From Mycolicibacterium iranicum (lineage in GTDB: Bacteria > Actinomycetota > Actinomycetes > Mycobacteriales > Mycobacteriaceae), in NCBI RefSeq assembly GCF_001650495.1, contig NZ_LWCS01000046.1, positions 1 to 40,382 of the forward strand: 40,382 nt of DNA, written 5' to 3'. A model generated the notes under the pieces. That model saw nothing but the letters and a program-made list of their open reading frames with translations. It searched no databases and had not been told where the DNA came from. Each line of letters begins with the position of its first letter. Position 1 is the stretch's first letter. This document shows, in pieces, positions 1 to 6,866 of the stretch. The translations under genes and the position numbers were made by a program.

Positions 1-250
1 CCCGCCACACCCACCAGTGGATCCGCGCGTCGACGTCCATGTCGTCCCACGCGGGGGTGCCCGGGACATCGGCTGCGTTGAGCACTCGTCCGATGGCGTC
101 GTCGCGCTGTTTGAGCTTGAACGGATCGGTGCCCCAGAGTGTGTCCAGAAGGGGATTGATGATGCGTACCGCGCCGGTCAGAACGGACTCGACGCCGGCG
201 TCCGTGATCTCCACGTCGGGCGCGGGAAGCGGTGTCATCAGCAGGTTCAC
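1..250 (-). CDS. Conserved hypothetical protein, 3' end outside the window
   Basis: An open frame on the minus strand runs off the left edge. It starts at GTG 250 or ATG 238; neither has a convincing ribosome binding site. About 79-83 residues are visible. They are soluble in character, with a proline-rich start and a run ending in IHWWVWR, which is followed by more coding sequence outside the window. Codon use is normal for the region. I do not recognise the family well enough to assign a function. The mix of acidic helix and Trp-rich segment resembles small conserved mycobacterial proteins of unknown role. It is the only open frame here with sensible amino acid composition; the overlapping plus-strand frames are Arg/Gly-biased shadows. 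Confidence 0.55.
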   Translation of the reverse strand, partial: MNLLMTPLPAPDVEITDAGVESVLTGAVRIINPLLDTLWGTDPFKLKQRDDAIGRVLNAADVPGTPAWDDMDVDARIHWWVWR

Positions 251-424
251 CGTCTCATCATGTCCGGTGCCGCGTCGGCTCAAACGTTGCTTGCTCCCGG
301 TGCCGGCCCCGCGGACGCGAAGGACATCCCCGATTCACCGTGCGTCAATATCGTCGTAGTGTCATAACTCCGATTTCGTCCCGCTCACGATCATGAAGTC
401 AGCAGATCCACCGGCTTCTTCCCG

Positions 425-447
425 CGGCGTGTGCAAGCGCACAGCCG
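425..447. terminator. Hairpin downstream of the monooxygenase gene
   Basis: CGGCGTGTGC and GCACAGCCG form a 9-bp stem with one bulged base around a 4-nt AAGC loop. It lies about 65 bp past the monooxygenase stop and past the SDR scrap. There is no U tract, which is usual for mycobacterial terminators, so the role is inferred from position only. Confidence 0.35.
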
Positions 448-460
448 GCGGGGGTGAAAG

Positions 461-504
461 TCAGAACTTGAGGTACCCGCCGTCGAGCGGAGTACGTCGC
501 CGGT
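461..504 (-). pseudogene. Last 15 codons of a lost SDR oxidoreductase gene, frameshifted
   Basis: Read on the minus strand, this 44-nt stretch encodes TGDVLR and then, after a one-base frame change, DGGYLKF and a stop (TGA at 461-463). Adding one G between 487 and 486 restores TGDVLRVDGGYLKF, the typical C-terminal end of short-chain dehydrogenase/reductases. No other SDR sequence precedes it, because the monooxygenase stop codon lies 6 nt upstream. It is therefore best read as the tail of a deleted or replaced SDR gene. The call rests on motif memory and the reading-frame reconstruction. Confidence 0.5.
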
Positions 505-510
505 GTGACC

Positions 511-1740
511 TTACGTGGGCGGCCTCCTGGCGAACTCGGGTGCGCGCTCGGGGAGCACTCCCACCCCGACCAAGTAGGCAGGAACGGCGGTCAGCCAGGG
601 AAAGCGTTCGACGGCATTCGCGAACCTCGGCAGCGGCGCCGCGGCGCCCTGCAGGATCGGGCCGAGCAGGCGCCGATCCATCAGACGCTGGAAACCTTGG
701 GTGAGCGCGGTCGGCACGATGCGACGGCGCTGTACTGCGGCCAGGCGGCGGTCCGTCACGGTTCCGCTGCGTAAGGGTTCGGCGAGTAGACGGGCGGCCG
801 CGACGCCGTCCTGGACCGCCACGTTGATGCCGACGCCACCGGCCGGTGACATGGCGTGGGCGGCGTCACCGATGCACAGAAGACCGTCAGTGTGCCAGCG
901 GCGCAATCGGTTCAAGCGGACGTCGAGCATCTTGACGTCGTCGAGGGTGGTGATCGAGTCGACGGTCTCGCCGGCCTCGGGCAGCAGCTCGAGGATATCG
1001 GCGCGGAACGCGTCGAGGCCCCGGGCCCGCTGTCGGGCGTCGCTGCCCTTCGGGATCAGCAGGGCGATCTGAAGGTAGCCCTCCCGGGGTATGACGATCA
1101 TCGCCTTGCCGGGCATGACGCGCGGCACCAGCGTGTAGATAGCGTGGTCTTTGTGCCGCGGCAGCCGGAACCACCACGCGTCGAAGCTGACCGGGAACTC
1201 CCGGACCCGTAGACCCGCATCGCGGCGGACCAGCGAGCCGCGCCCGTCGCAGCCGATGGTCAGATCGGCCAGGAGTTCGCCCTCACCGTCGGAATCGCGA
1301 TAGCGCACACCGGTGATCCTGTTGCCTTCGCGGACAAGGCCGGTCACCTCGGTGCTCATTCGCAGGGTGAACGTGGGCTCGGCCTGCCCTGCTTCGGCCA
1401 ACAGGTTCAGCAGGTCCCACTGAGGAACCATCGCGATATAGGGGTGCGGCATGCCGTGTAGCCGGCTGAAATCGACCATCGTGACCGAGCGTCCCGGGGC
1501 GACATCGAAGCTGGCCCTGCTGATCCGGCTGTGCGGCAGGGCGTTGAACTTCGGCCACAGGCCGAGCTCATCGAGCAGTCGCAGCGTGGTCGGATGAACT
1601 GTGTCGCCGCGGAAGTCACGCAGGAAGTCGGGGTGCTTCTCCAACACCGTGACATCGACGCCACCGCGGGCCAGGATCAGTCCGAGGACCATGCCGGCAG
1701 GCCCGCCGCCGACAACCGCGCACGTGGTCTTGTTGGTCAC
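511..1740 (-). CDS. FAD-dependent monooxygenase (PHBH fold)
   Basis: A 409-residue flavoprotein of the p-hydroxybenzoate hydroxylase type, likely a cytoplasmic aromatic or polyketide hydroxylase using FAD, NAD(P)H and O2. The N-terminus has the dinucleotide-binding GGGPAG at about residues 10-15, followed by LARGGVDVTVLEK. A C-terminal GDAAHAMSPAGGVGINVAVQ segment is the second FAD-binding GD motif of the family. Length is normal. GTG 1740 is chosen because the Rossmann strand begins right after it; an upstream in-frame extension to 2031 would overlap the oppositely oriented small exported protein gene and has no family counterpart. The gene stands alone. Its stop abuts a remnant of an SDR gene, so its present neighbourhood is probably the product of a recombination. 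The substrate cannot be read from the sequence. Confidence 0.9.
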   Translation of the reverse strand: MTNKTTCAVVGGGPAGMVLGLILARGGVDVTVLEKHPDFLRDFRGDTVHPTTLRLLDELGLWPKFNALPHSRISRASFDVAPGRSVTMVDFSRLHGMPHPYIAMVPQWDLLNLLAEAGQAEPTFTLRMSTEVTGLVREGNRITGVRYRDSDGEGELLADLTIGCDGRGSLVRRDAGLRVREFPVSFDAWWFRLPRHKDHAIYTLVPRVMPGKAMIVIPREGYLQIALLIPKGSDARQRARGLDAFRADILELLPEAGETVDSITTLDDVKMLDVRLNRLRRWHTDGLLCIGDAAHAMSPAGGVGINVAVQDGVAAARLLAEPLRSGTVTDRRLAAVQRRRIVPTALTQGFQRLMDRRLLGPILQGAAAPLPRFANAVERFPWLTAVPAYLVGVGVLPERAPEFARRPPT

Positions 1741-1891
1741 CCCGCTATGGTGACCGACTCCGCGTCGCCTAGCCAGAACTTGGGTCAATCCCCATCTGAA
1801 CGCACCGCCAACGATCTGCGAAGTTCGCTCCACGGCCCGGATGTCAGGCGTAACGTGCCTGCTTACCTGACCGTCAATGAGGGGGTAAGAG

Positions 1892-2131
1892 ATGCGAAAA
1901 CTCGTCATGTCAGGAGCCGCGGCGGCGATGCTGTTCGGCTCACTGAGCGGCGCCGGAGTCGCGAATGCCGGCCAGGCGACTATTCCGACACCGGACCCGG
2001 TCGTACAGATGCTGCCGAAGGCACCCTCCACCGACCTGCTGGACTGCTACGGCACCACCGGAAACATGGGCTGCGGACCAGGCTGGTTCTGGCGCGACGG
2101 CTGGCGCGGTTGGGCCTGCTACCCCTGCTGA
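1892..2131 (+). CDS. Small exported Cys/Trp-containing protein
   Basis: A 79-residue protein. An N-terminal RK pair, a hydrophobic core (about residues 5-22) and an ANA cleavage site near residue 26 make a Sec signal peptide. The mature part is about 53 residues, with four cysteines (DCYG, MGCG, WACYPC) and four tryptophans near the C-terminus, suggesting two disulfides in an extracytoplasmic mini-domain. The GGGGG of a GAGGGGGTAAGAG leader sits at good spacing before ATG. The next exported protein starts 17 nt after the stop, so the two are likely co-transcribed. I do not recognise a named family. The small Trp-rich secreted protein at 34770 is similar in style, though I see no clear sequence homology. 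Confidence 0.75.
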   Translation: MRKLVMSGAAAAMLFGSLSGAGVANAGQATIPTPDPVVQMLPKAPSTDLLDCYGTTGNMGCGPGWFWRDGWRGWACYPC

Positions 2132-2148
2132 GGACGAGGACTGACACG

Positions 2149-2691
2149 ATGATCAAGAAAATTCTCACGACAGCGGCAGGTGCAGCGGCCCTCGCGATCG
2201 GGGTGACGGTGGGCGGGTCCGCCACCGCCGCAGCGCAACCCGTGGACTACGGGACCCTCCCGGTGCACCCCAATGCCTCCACCGACTCGTCGGCGTGGGT
2301 CGCCGACGCGCCCGTGCTCAACCCGGAGGGCCAGCCCGGTGTGCTGGCGCTCTTCACCCACCGCGACGGCAGTCGCACGGTGACGGACACGATTCTGGTG
2401 CTCGACGACGCGGCCGCTGCGGCGTCGACGATGAGTCAGGGACGCGCGGGGCTGGGGAGCCAGATCGCCAATCCGACGACCCAGCCCGCGGCGGTCGGGA
2501 CGGACGGGCAGATCACGAGCGGAACATCGCTGGACAACACCCGCTCGATCTCGGTTCTGACATTCACCGAGGGAAACACCTTCACCACAATCGAATTCGA
2601 GGGCGCCGTCACCGATCCCGTGCCGACCGACCTGGTGATCGACTACGGCCGCATGCAAGCGGGGGCGATCCAGAGCGCTTTGTCCGCCTGA
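2149..2691 (+). CDS. Exported protein of unknown function
   Basis: A 180-residue protein with a classical signal peptide: KK at residues 3-4, an Ala/Gly-rich core, and cleavage near AAAQP at about residue 30. The mature domain of about 150 residues is soluble, acidic and Thr-rich. It contains repeated beta-like strands (LALFTHRDGSRTVTDTILVL, ISVLTFTEGNTFTTIEFEG), suggesting a compact alpha/beta or beta fold like many secreted mycobacterial proteins of unknown role. There are no cysteines and no catalytic motif. ATG 2149 lies 17 nt behind the preceding small exported protein gene, and GAGGACGAGGA serves as the ribosome binding region, so a two-gene operon is likely. It is convergent with the GMC oxidoreductase gene, with 30 bp between the stops. 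Confidence 0.75.
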   Translation: MIKKILTTAAGAAALAIGVTVGGSATAAAQPVDYGTLPVHPNASTDSSAWVADAPVLNPEGQPGVLALFTHRDGSRTVTDTILVLDDAAAAASTMSQGRAGLGSQIANPTTQPAAVGTDGQITSGTSLDNTRSISVLTFTEGNTFTTIEFEGAVTDPVPTDLVIDYGRMQAGAIQSALSA

Positions 2692-2721
2692 CCGGTTCGG
2701 CGCCGTCGATCACCGAAAAGA

Positions 2722-4254
2722 TCATCTGCGGCGCGGTGGTTGGCTTATCAGATCGGCGGCCTTCTCGCCGATCATGATGGTCGCCACATTGGTGTTGACG
2801 GGAGGGATCCTCGGCATCACCGACGCGTCGGCGACCCGAAGTCCGCTCACCCCGTGCACCCGCAGCGCGGGGTCGACGACCGCTTCCGGCCCAGTGCCCA
2901 TCGCGCAGCTCCCGACTGGGTGGTAGTAGGTGCCCGTCGCACGGGACAGGTATGACCGCAAGGCCACCTCGTCGGTGACGTCGGCTCCCGGCAGCACCTC
3001 CCGACCACGCCACGGCCTGAACGGCTCCGCGGCCGCGATTTCACGAGCAACCCTGACGCCGTGCACCATTCGCCGCATGTCCGACTCCATTCCGAGATAG
3101 TTCGGGTCGATCACCGGTGGCGTCGTGGGGTCCGGTCCTGCCAGCCGGATCGACCCGCGGGCATCCGGCACTGTGGCCACTGCCAACGTGTAGCTGTTCG
3201 CCGGGGCGGCCAGGTGGGGCGGGTGGAAGGGCACGTGGATGAACATCAGCTGCATGTCCGGTCCGGCCAGTGAGTCGTCGCTGCGCCACAGCAGTGACGA
3301 CTCGGCGTGGTTGGTGCGCCCGACCGGAACAGGTTGTGCCGCCTCGTAGATGACTCCGCACAATGGATGGTCGTGAAGGTTGCGGCCGACGCCGGGAAGG
3401 TCGTGGACGACGTCGACGCCTGCGGAAGCGAGCTCGTCGCCCGGACCGATGCCCGACAGCAGCAACAAGCGGGGTGAGTCGATGGCACCGGCGCAGACCA
3501 CCACCTCGGCATTGGCGTAGGCGGTCGTCGACTGTCCGTTGCTCACGAAGTCGACACCGACGCACTGGTTTCCCTCAAGCCGTAGCTTGTGTGCGCGTGC
3601 GTTCGTCACGACGGTGAGGTTGGCTCTGGCGCGAGCGGGATGCAAGTACGCGTCGGCGGTACTCTGCCTGACCGCCTGCGTGATCGAGAGATCGTGCCAA
3701 CCGGCGCCTTCGGTCTGCCCGCCGTTGAAGTCCTCGGTCAGCGGGAAGCCCGCCGCGACGGCGGCGTCCAGAAACACCTGGGACAGCGGATTGGCTACGT
3801 CGGGCGATACGGGTGCGGGGCGCATAGGGCCCTGACTGCCGCGGTAGCGCAGATCGCCGGTGTGCACCGTCTCCATGCGTTTGAAGTACGGCAGTACCGA
3901 CTCGTAGTCCCAATCCTCACAACCTGATTGAGCCCAGGAGTCGAAGTCGTTGCGGTGTCCACGCAGATACACCATGGCGTTGATGCTGCCGCTACCGCCC
4001 AGTGTGTGGCCGCGAGGCCAGTCGTGGGTGGACCCGTTGGTGCCCGGTTGCGGGGTGGTGCGGTAGGCGTAGTCGAGCTCGGTGCCCCACAGTGTCGGCC
4101 ACGCGGGTGGTGCGGCGATGTCGGGGTGGGTGTCCGCAGGGCCCGACTCGAGGAGCAGCACCGTGGTGGCCGGGTCTTGCGTCAATCGGGCGGCGAGCAC
4201 GCAACCCGCCGAGCCGGCGCCGATCACGATGTAGTCGTAGTCACTGAACTTCAT
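2722..4254 (-). CDS. GMC-family FAD oxidoreductase (choline/alcohol dehydrogenase type)
   Basis: A 510-residue flavoprotein that oxidises an alcohol to an aldehyde. The N-terminal GAGSAG (residues 12-17) binds ADP. The GMC signature around GHTLGGSGSINAMVYLRG follows at about residue 90. Near the C-terminus are the catalytic His in GTYYHPVGSCAMG and the partner region PPVNTNVATIMIGEKAADL. Length is typical of the BetA/AlkJ branch. ATG 4254 is preferred because GGAGAAAG precedes it; GTG 4284, which begins 1 nt after the upstream hydrolase stop, is the alternative. Either way it is the last gene of a tight leftward operon with two alpha/beta hydrolases. That suggests an ester-hydrolysis-then-alcohol-oxidation route; the substrate is unknown. 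Confidence 0.9.
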   Translation of the reverse strand: MKFSDYDYIVIGAGSAGCVLAARLTQDPATTVLLLESGPADTHPDIAAPPAWPTLWGTELDYAYRTTPQPGTNGSTHDWPRGHTLGGSGSINAMVYLRGHRNDFDSWAQSGCEDWDYESVLPYFKRMETVHTGDLRYRGSQGPMRPAPVSPDVANPLSQVFLDAAVAAGFPLTEDFNGGQTEGAGWHDLSITQAVRQSTADAYLHPARARANLTVVTNARAHKLRLEGNQCVGVDFVSNGQSTTAYANAEVVVCAGAIDSPRLLLLSGIGPGDELASAGVDVVHDLPGVGRNLHDHPLCGVIYEAAQPVPVGRTNHAESSLLWRSDDSLAGPDMQLMFIHVPFHPPHLAAPANSYTLAVATVPDARGSIRLAGPDPTTPPVIDPNYLGMESDMRRMVHGVRVAREIAAAEPFRPWRGREVLPGADVTDEVALRSYLSRATGTYYHPVGSCAMGTGPEAVVDPALRVHGVSGLRVADASVMPRIPPVNTNVATIMIGEKAADLISQPPRRR

Positions 4255-4285
4255 CTTTTTGTCGCTTTCTCCAGGGTTCAGCACG

Positions 4286-5110
4286 TCATGTGGCGGTTGT
4301 GCGGGCGGCTTCGTCGATCAGATCGGCGACGGCCCCTGGCGCAGAGACGGTGACGGCGTGGGATGCGTCGACCTCCACGGACTGAGACTTCGCCCGCGCG
4401 CCCATGAAACGCATCGAATCAGCAGGAATTGCAAGGTCTTCCGTGGTGATCATGTTCCACGACGGAACGGTCTTCCAGGCCGCGGCCGTCGCAGGCTCGT
4501 TGAGCGCAGCGTCGGTGATGGGCCGCTGCGTGACGGCCATGAGGTCGGCGACCTCTGGCGCCACGTCTGCGGCGAACACCCGGCGAAACTCATCCGGTTT
4601 GATGTAGAGGTCCTCGCCTGAGCCTTCGCCGGCGAGCGGGAAGGGAACGGTGTCGAGGGCCGGCCCGAGTTGGCCTCCGGGAAACTTGGCTGCGAGCGCA
4701 GACGTCGTTTCCCCGGGTTCGAGAATGAAGCTCGCGATGTACACCAGCGCTTTGACGTTGGGGTGGCCGACGGCGGCCTGGCTCATCACCGAGCCGCCGT
4801 ACGAGTGACCAGCCAGCACGATCGGCCCAGCCACGCTGTCCAGGACGCTTTCGATGTACTGGGCGTCACTGCGTAAGCCGCGCAGCGGATTCGCCGCGGC
4901 GATGACCGGATAGCCGTCGCGCTCGAGCTCCGCGATGACTGCGTTCCAGCTCGACGAGTCGGCAAACGCTCCATGCACCAGCACCACGGTCGGCCGGGCC
5001 GTCGCTGCTTCGGAGGGGGCTTGTTGGGCTTCGGCGCCGCCGCAGCCTGCGAGCAGACCGGCGAGCGCGCCCCATGCGGCGACCCTGGCGAGGATGAGGG
5101 GAAGTTGCAT
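4286..5110 (-). CDS. Alpha/beta hydrolase lipoprotein
   Basis: A 274-residue esterase-like protein. The N-terminus is a signal peptide with lipobox LAGC (Cys23), so it should be a lipoprotein on the outer face of the membrane. The alpha/beta hydrolase fold starts at VVLVHGAFADSSSW. The nucleophile elbow is GHSYGG (Ser103), and the C-terminal DASHAV supplies the catalytic His at about residue 251. It is closely similar to the next gene upstream (AANPLR, GPIVLAGHSYGG, ALVY, QRP, ALNEP shared), so the two are tandem paralogues with different locations. It lies 33 bp after that gene and directly before the GMC oxidoreductase gene. The family includes salicylate-esterase-like and heroin-esterase-like enzymes; the substrate is not predictable. 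Confidence 0.88.
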   Translation of the reverse strand: MQLPLILARVAAWGALAGLLAGCGGAEAQQAPSEAATARPTVVLVHGAFADSSSWNAVIAELERDGYPVIAAANPLRGLRSDAQYIESVLDSVAGPIVLAGHSYGGSVMSQAAVGHPNVKALVYIASFILEPGETTSALAAKFPGGQLGPALDTVPFPLAGEGSGEDLYIKPDEFRRVFAADVAPEVADLMAVTQRPITDAALNEPATAAAWKTVPSWNMITTEDLAIPADSMRFMGARAKSQSVEVDASHAVTVSAPGAVADLIDEAARTTAT

Positions 5111-5143
5111 TGTGATTCCTTGGTGGTGATCGACGAACCGGGG

Positions 5144-5845
5144 TCAGATCGACGCCGCGGCGTGGAGGATGAAATCGGTTACCGCCTCGGGCTGTGACGC
5201 CGGGAGGGCGTGTGAAGCGCCCGGAACCTCGACGACAGCGCGTGCAGCCGCGCGATGCGCCATGAAGCGGAAGGTTTGCGCCGGGATGGCTAGGTCGAGC
5301 TCGGGATAGATGAACCAGGACGCAATGGTTGCCCATGCCGGTTCACCTGAGGGCTCGTTGAGCGCAGCCGTGTTGAACGGGCGCTGCGCGGCAGCATCCA
5401 GTGCGGCTCGCTCCGCGCTCAGGTCAGCGCAGAAGTGTTGGTGGTAGGCGTTCTGGTGTACGTAGACGTCGGCGGTGCCGTCGCAAAGCGGTACCTCGTG
5501 GAGATGCTCACCGAGAGTCGCCCCCGGATACTTGCCCAGCAGGTCAGGAGTTGTCTCGCCGGTGTCCGGTGCCAGTCCGGCCACGTAGACGAGAGCCTTG
5601 ATGTCGGTGTTGTTCCGGGCGGCGTTGGTGATGACCGCGCCACCATAGGAGTGACCCGCGAGCACAATGGGTCCTTTGATGCCGGCAAGCAGGTCCGCGA
5701 CGGCGGCTGCGTCGGTGGTCAGCGAGCGCAGCGGGTTGGCCGCGGCGATGACGCGATGGCCGGTGTCGTGGAGAAGGCGGATGACGCCGTTCCAACTGGC
5801 GGACTCGGCAAAGGCGCCGTGTACGAGCACGATTGTGGGTTTCAC
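5144..5845 (-). CDS. Alpha/beta hydrolase, cytoplasmic paralogue
   Basis: A 233-residue alpha/beta hydrolase with no signal peptide. It has an oxyanion-hole HGAFAESASW segment, nucleophile elbow GHSYGG (Ser66) and C-terminal catalytic His in GASHALP. GTG 5845 is chosen because the fold begins three residues later and GAGG lies just upstream. The longer reading to 5905 adds a Pro/His-rich stretch not expected in the family. It is a tandem paralogue of the lipoprotein gene downstream, which has kept the same active-site elements but gained a lipobox. It is probably the first gene of the hydrolase-hydrolase-GMC operon. The 280-bp region upstream holds a G9 tract and a palindromic promoter element. 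Confidence 0.88.
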   Translation of the reverse strand: MKPTIVLVHGAFAESASWNGVIRLLHDTGHRVIAAANPLRSLTTDAAAVADLLAGIKGPIVLAGHSYGGAVITNAARNNTDIKALVYVAGLAPDTGETTPDLLGKYPGATLGEHLHEVPLCDGTADVYVHQNAYHQHFCADLSAERAALDAAAQRPFNTAALNEPSGEPAWATIASWFIYPELDLAIPAQTFRFMAHRAAARAVVEVPGASHALPASQPEAVTDFILHAAASI

Positions 5846-5951
5846 AGTGGGACCTCGGTTTTGGTGGACGCGGGGCGGTGCTGTGTGACCCGCGACATCC
5901 ACCATCGCGCGTCCGAGGGAACGCGGAATCAGTCATCCGACTCTGAATTGT

Positions 5952-5960
5952 GGGGGGGGG
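5952..5960. repeat. G9 homopolymer tract
   Basis: Nine consecutive G in the leader/promoter region about 107 bp upstream of the cytoplasmic hydrolase start. Such tracts are slippage-prone, and its position could alter spacing in that operon's promoter region. No function is shown. Confidence 0.6.
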
Positions 5961-6014
5961 ACTCGTCACGCCCTGCAGTCATTCGACTGCGTCGCGGCGT
6001 ACCGCCTATCGAAG

Positions 6015-6043
6015 TTGCCCGCCCTGGCAAGCTGCGATATATT
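6015..6043 (+). promoter_or_regulatory. Plus-strand promoter overlapping a palindromic operator
   Basis: TTGCCC (6015-6020), a 17-nt spacer and TATATT (6038-6043) form a good sigma-A-type promoter pointing right. The -10 sits inside TGCGATATATTGCA (6033-6046), a near-perfect palindrome. AAAGG at 6061-6065 and an ATG at 6071 follow, but the frame that opens there runs antisense to the GntR gene. See findings. Confidence 0.45.
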
Positions 6044-6049
6044 GCATAT
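6033..6049. promoter_or_regulatory. Palindromic operator, copy 1
   Basis: TGCGATATATTGCATAT matches the element at 10641-10657 at 16 of 17 positions. Its core is an imperfect palindrome (one mismatch). It is likely bound by a dimeric regulator. The FCD-type GntR protein encoded next to it is the obvious candidate, because FCD regulators bind short AT-centred palindromes; this is inference. Confidence 0.55.
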
Positions 6050-6127
6050 CACTTATGGCGAAAGGTCGACATGGCACGGTTGTTGCGTGAAGGTGTCTGC
6101 GCGGCAGCCAGATTCGGTGTGTTGGGC

Positions 6128-6784
6128 TCAGTTGTCCGCCGCGTACGCATCCAGGGTCAGCCAGTTCCGCCGCGTTTCGATCGCGGCGGTCTCAGCGTCC
6201 CCGGCTTCGGCGGCGGCGATGATCCGGGCATGCTGGGCGACCGAGTCACGCCCGCTCAGGGATGCGAACCGGATGCGCTCGACGCGTCTGAGTACCGGCG
6301 TGTACTGGTCGAGCACGGTGCGGATGGCCACGTTGCCCGCGCGATCGACGGGGATTCGATGGAATGCGTCGTCGGCGGCGACAGCGGCCACCACATCGCC
6401 GGCCTGCAATGCATCAGCGAACGTGTTGTTGGCCGCGCGCATGCCGGTCAGGTCGTCGTCGGTGAGAAGCGGTACCGCTGTGCGCACCGCCAGTTCGTTC
6501 ATCGCTGCCGTGACCGCCTGGGCATCGGCGAGAGTGTGTGGGTCGATCGGGCTGACGATCGTGTAGCGGCCGGGTTTGGTCTCGACCAGCCCGGCGGCGT
6601 CGAGACGTGCCAGCGCCTCCCGGATCGGTGTGCGGCTCACGCCGAGCCAGCCACTGAGTTCGGTGTCGAGAAGTCGCTCACCGGGTTCGAGGGTTCCGTC
6701 GATGATCGCGTCGCGGATCCTCACAAAGACGCTGTCGCGCAGCAGCTGCCGCCCTTCGGAGGAGCTGACAGCGGGAACCGGCAT
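6128..6784 (-). CDS. GntR-family regulator, FCD (FadR) subfamily
   Basis: A 218-residue transcription factor. The winged helix-turn-helix occupies residues 15-80, with the GntR hallmark LLDTELSGWLGVSRTPIREALARLDAAGLVE. The rest is an all-helical FCD ligand-binding domain with the metal/ligand-type D-x3-H motif (ADDAFHR) and a later His in QHARIIAA. Length is normal. ATG 6784 is used. It is divergent from acdS with 82 bp between the starts, so it probably controls acdS. In actinobacteria a GntR gene beside acdS has been described, whereas proteobacteria use the Lrp-type AcdR. Palindromes at 6033 and 10641 are candidate binding sites. Confidence 0.9.
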   Translation of the reverse strand: MPVPAVSSSEGRQLLRDSVFVRIRDAIIDGTLEPGERLLDTELSGWLGVSRTPIREALARLDAAGLVETKPGRYTIVSPIDPHTLADAQAVTAAMNELAVRTAVPLLTDDDLTGMRAANNTFADALQAGDVVAAVAADDAFHRIPVDRAGNVAIRTVLDQYTPVLRRVERIRFASLSGRDSVAQHARIIAAAEAGDAETAAIETRRNWLTLDAYAADN

Positions 6785-6866
6785 ACCTCATCATGCACCG
6801 TCGGTGACACCTGGTGGGCGTCGGCCCGCCACGCGGTCCGGTAGAGAAACCACGAAACGAGGGATC

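Noticed and set aside
1741..2031. Upstream extension of the monooxygenase
   Set aside because: It lacks family similarity and overlaps the small exported protein gene, which has a good ribosome binding site and signal peptide.
5435..6844. Long plus-strand open frame
   Set aside because: Mostly antisense to the hydrolase and GntR genes, which have clear motifs; its composition is Arg/Gly-biased. Only its part from 6071 is kept as a finding because of the promoter and ribosome binding site.
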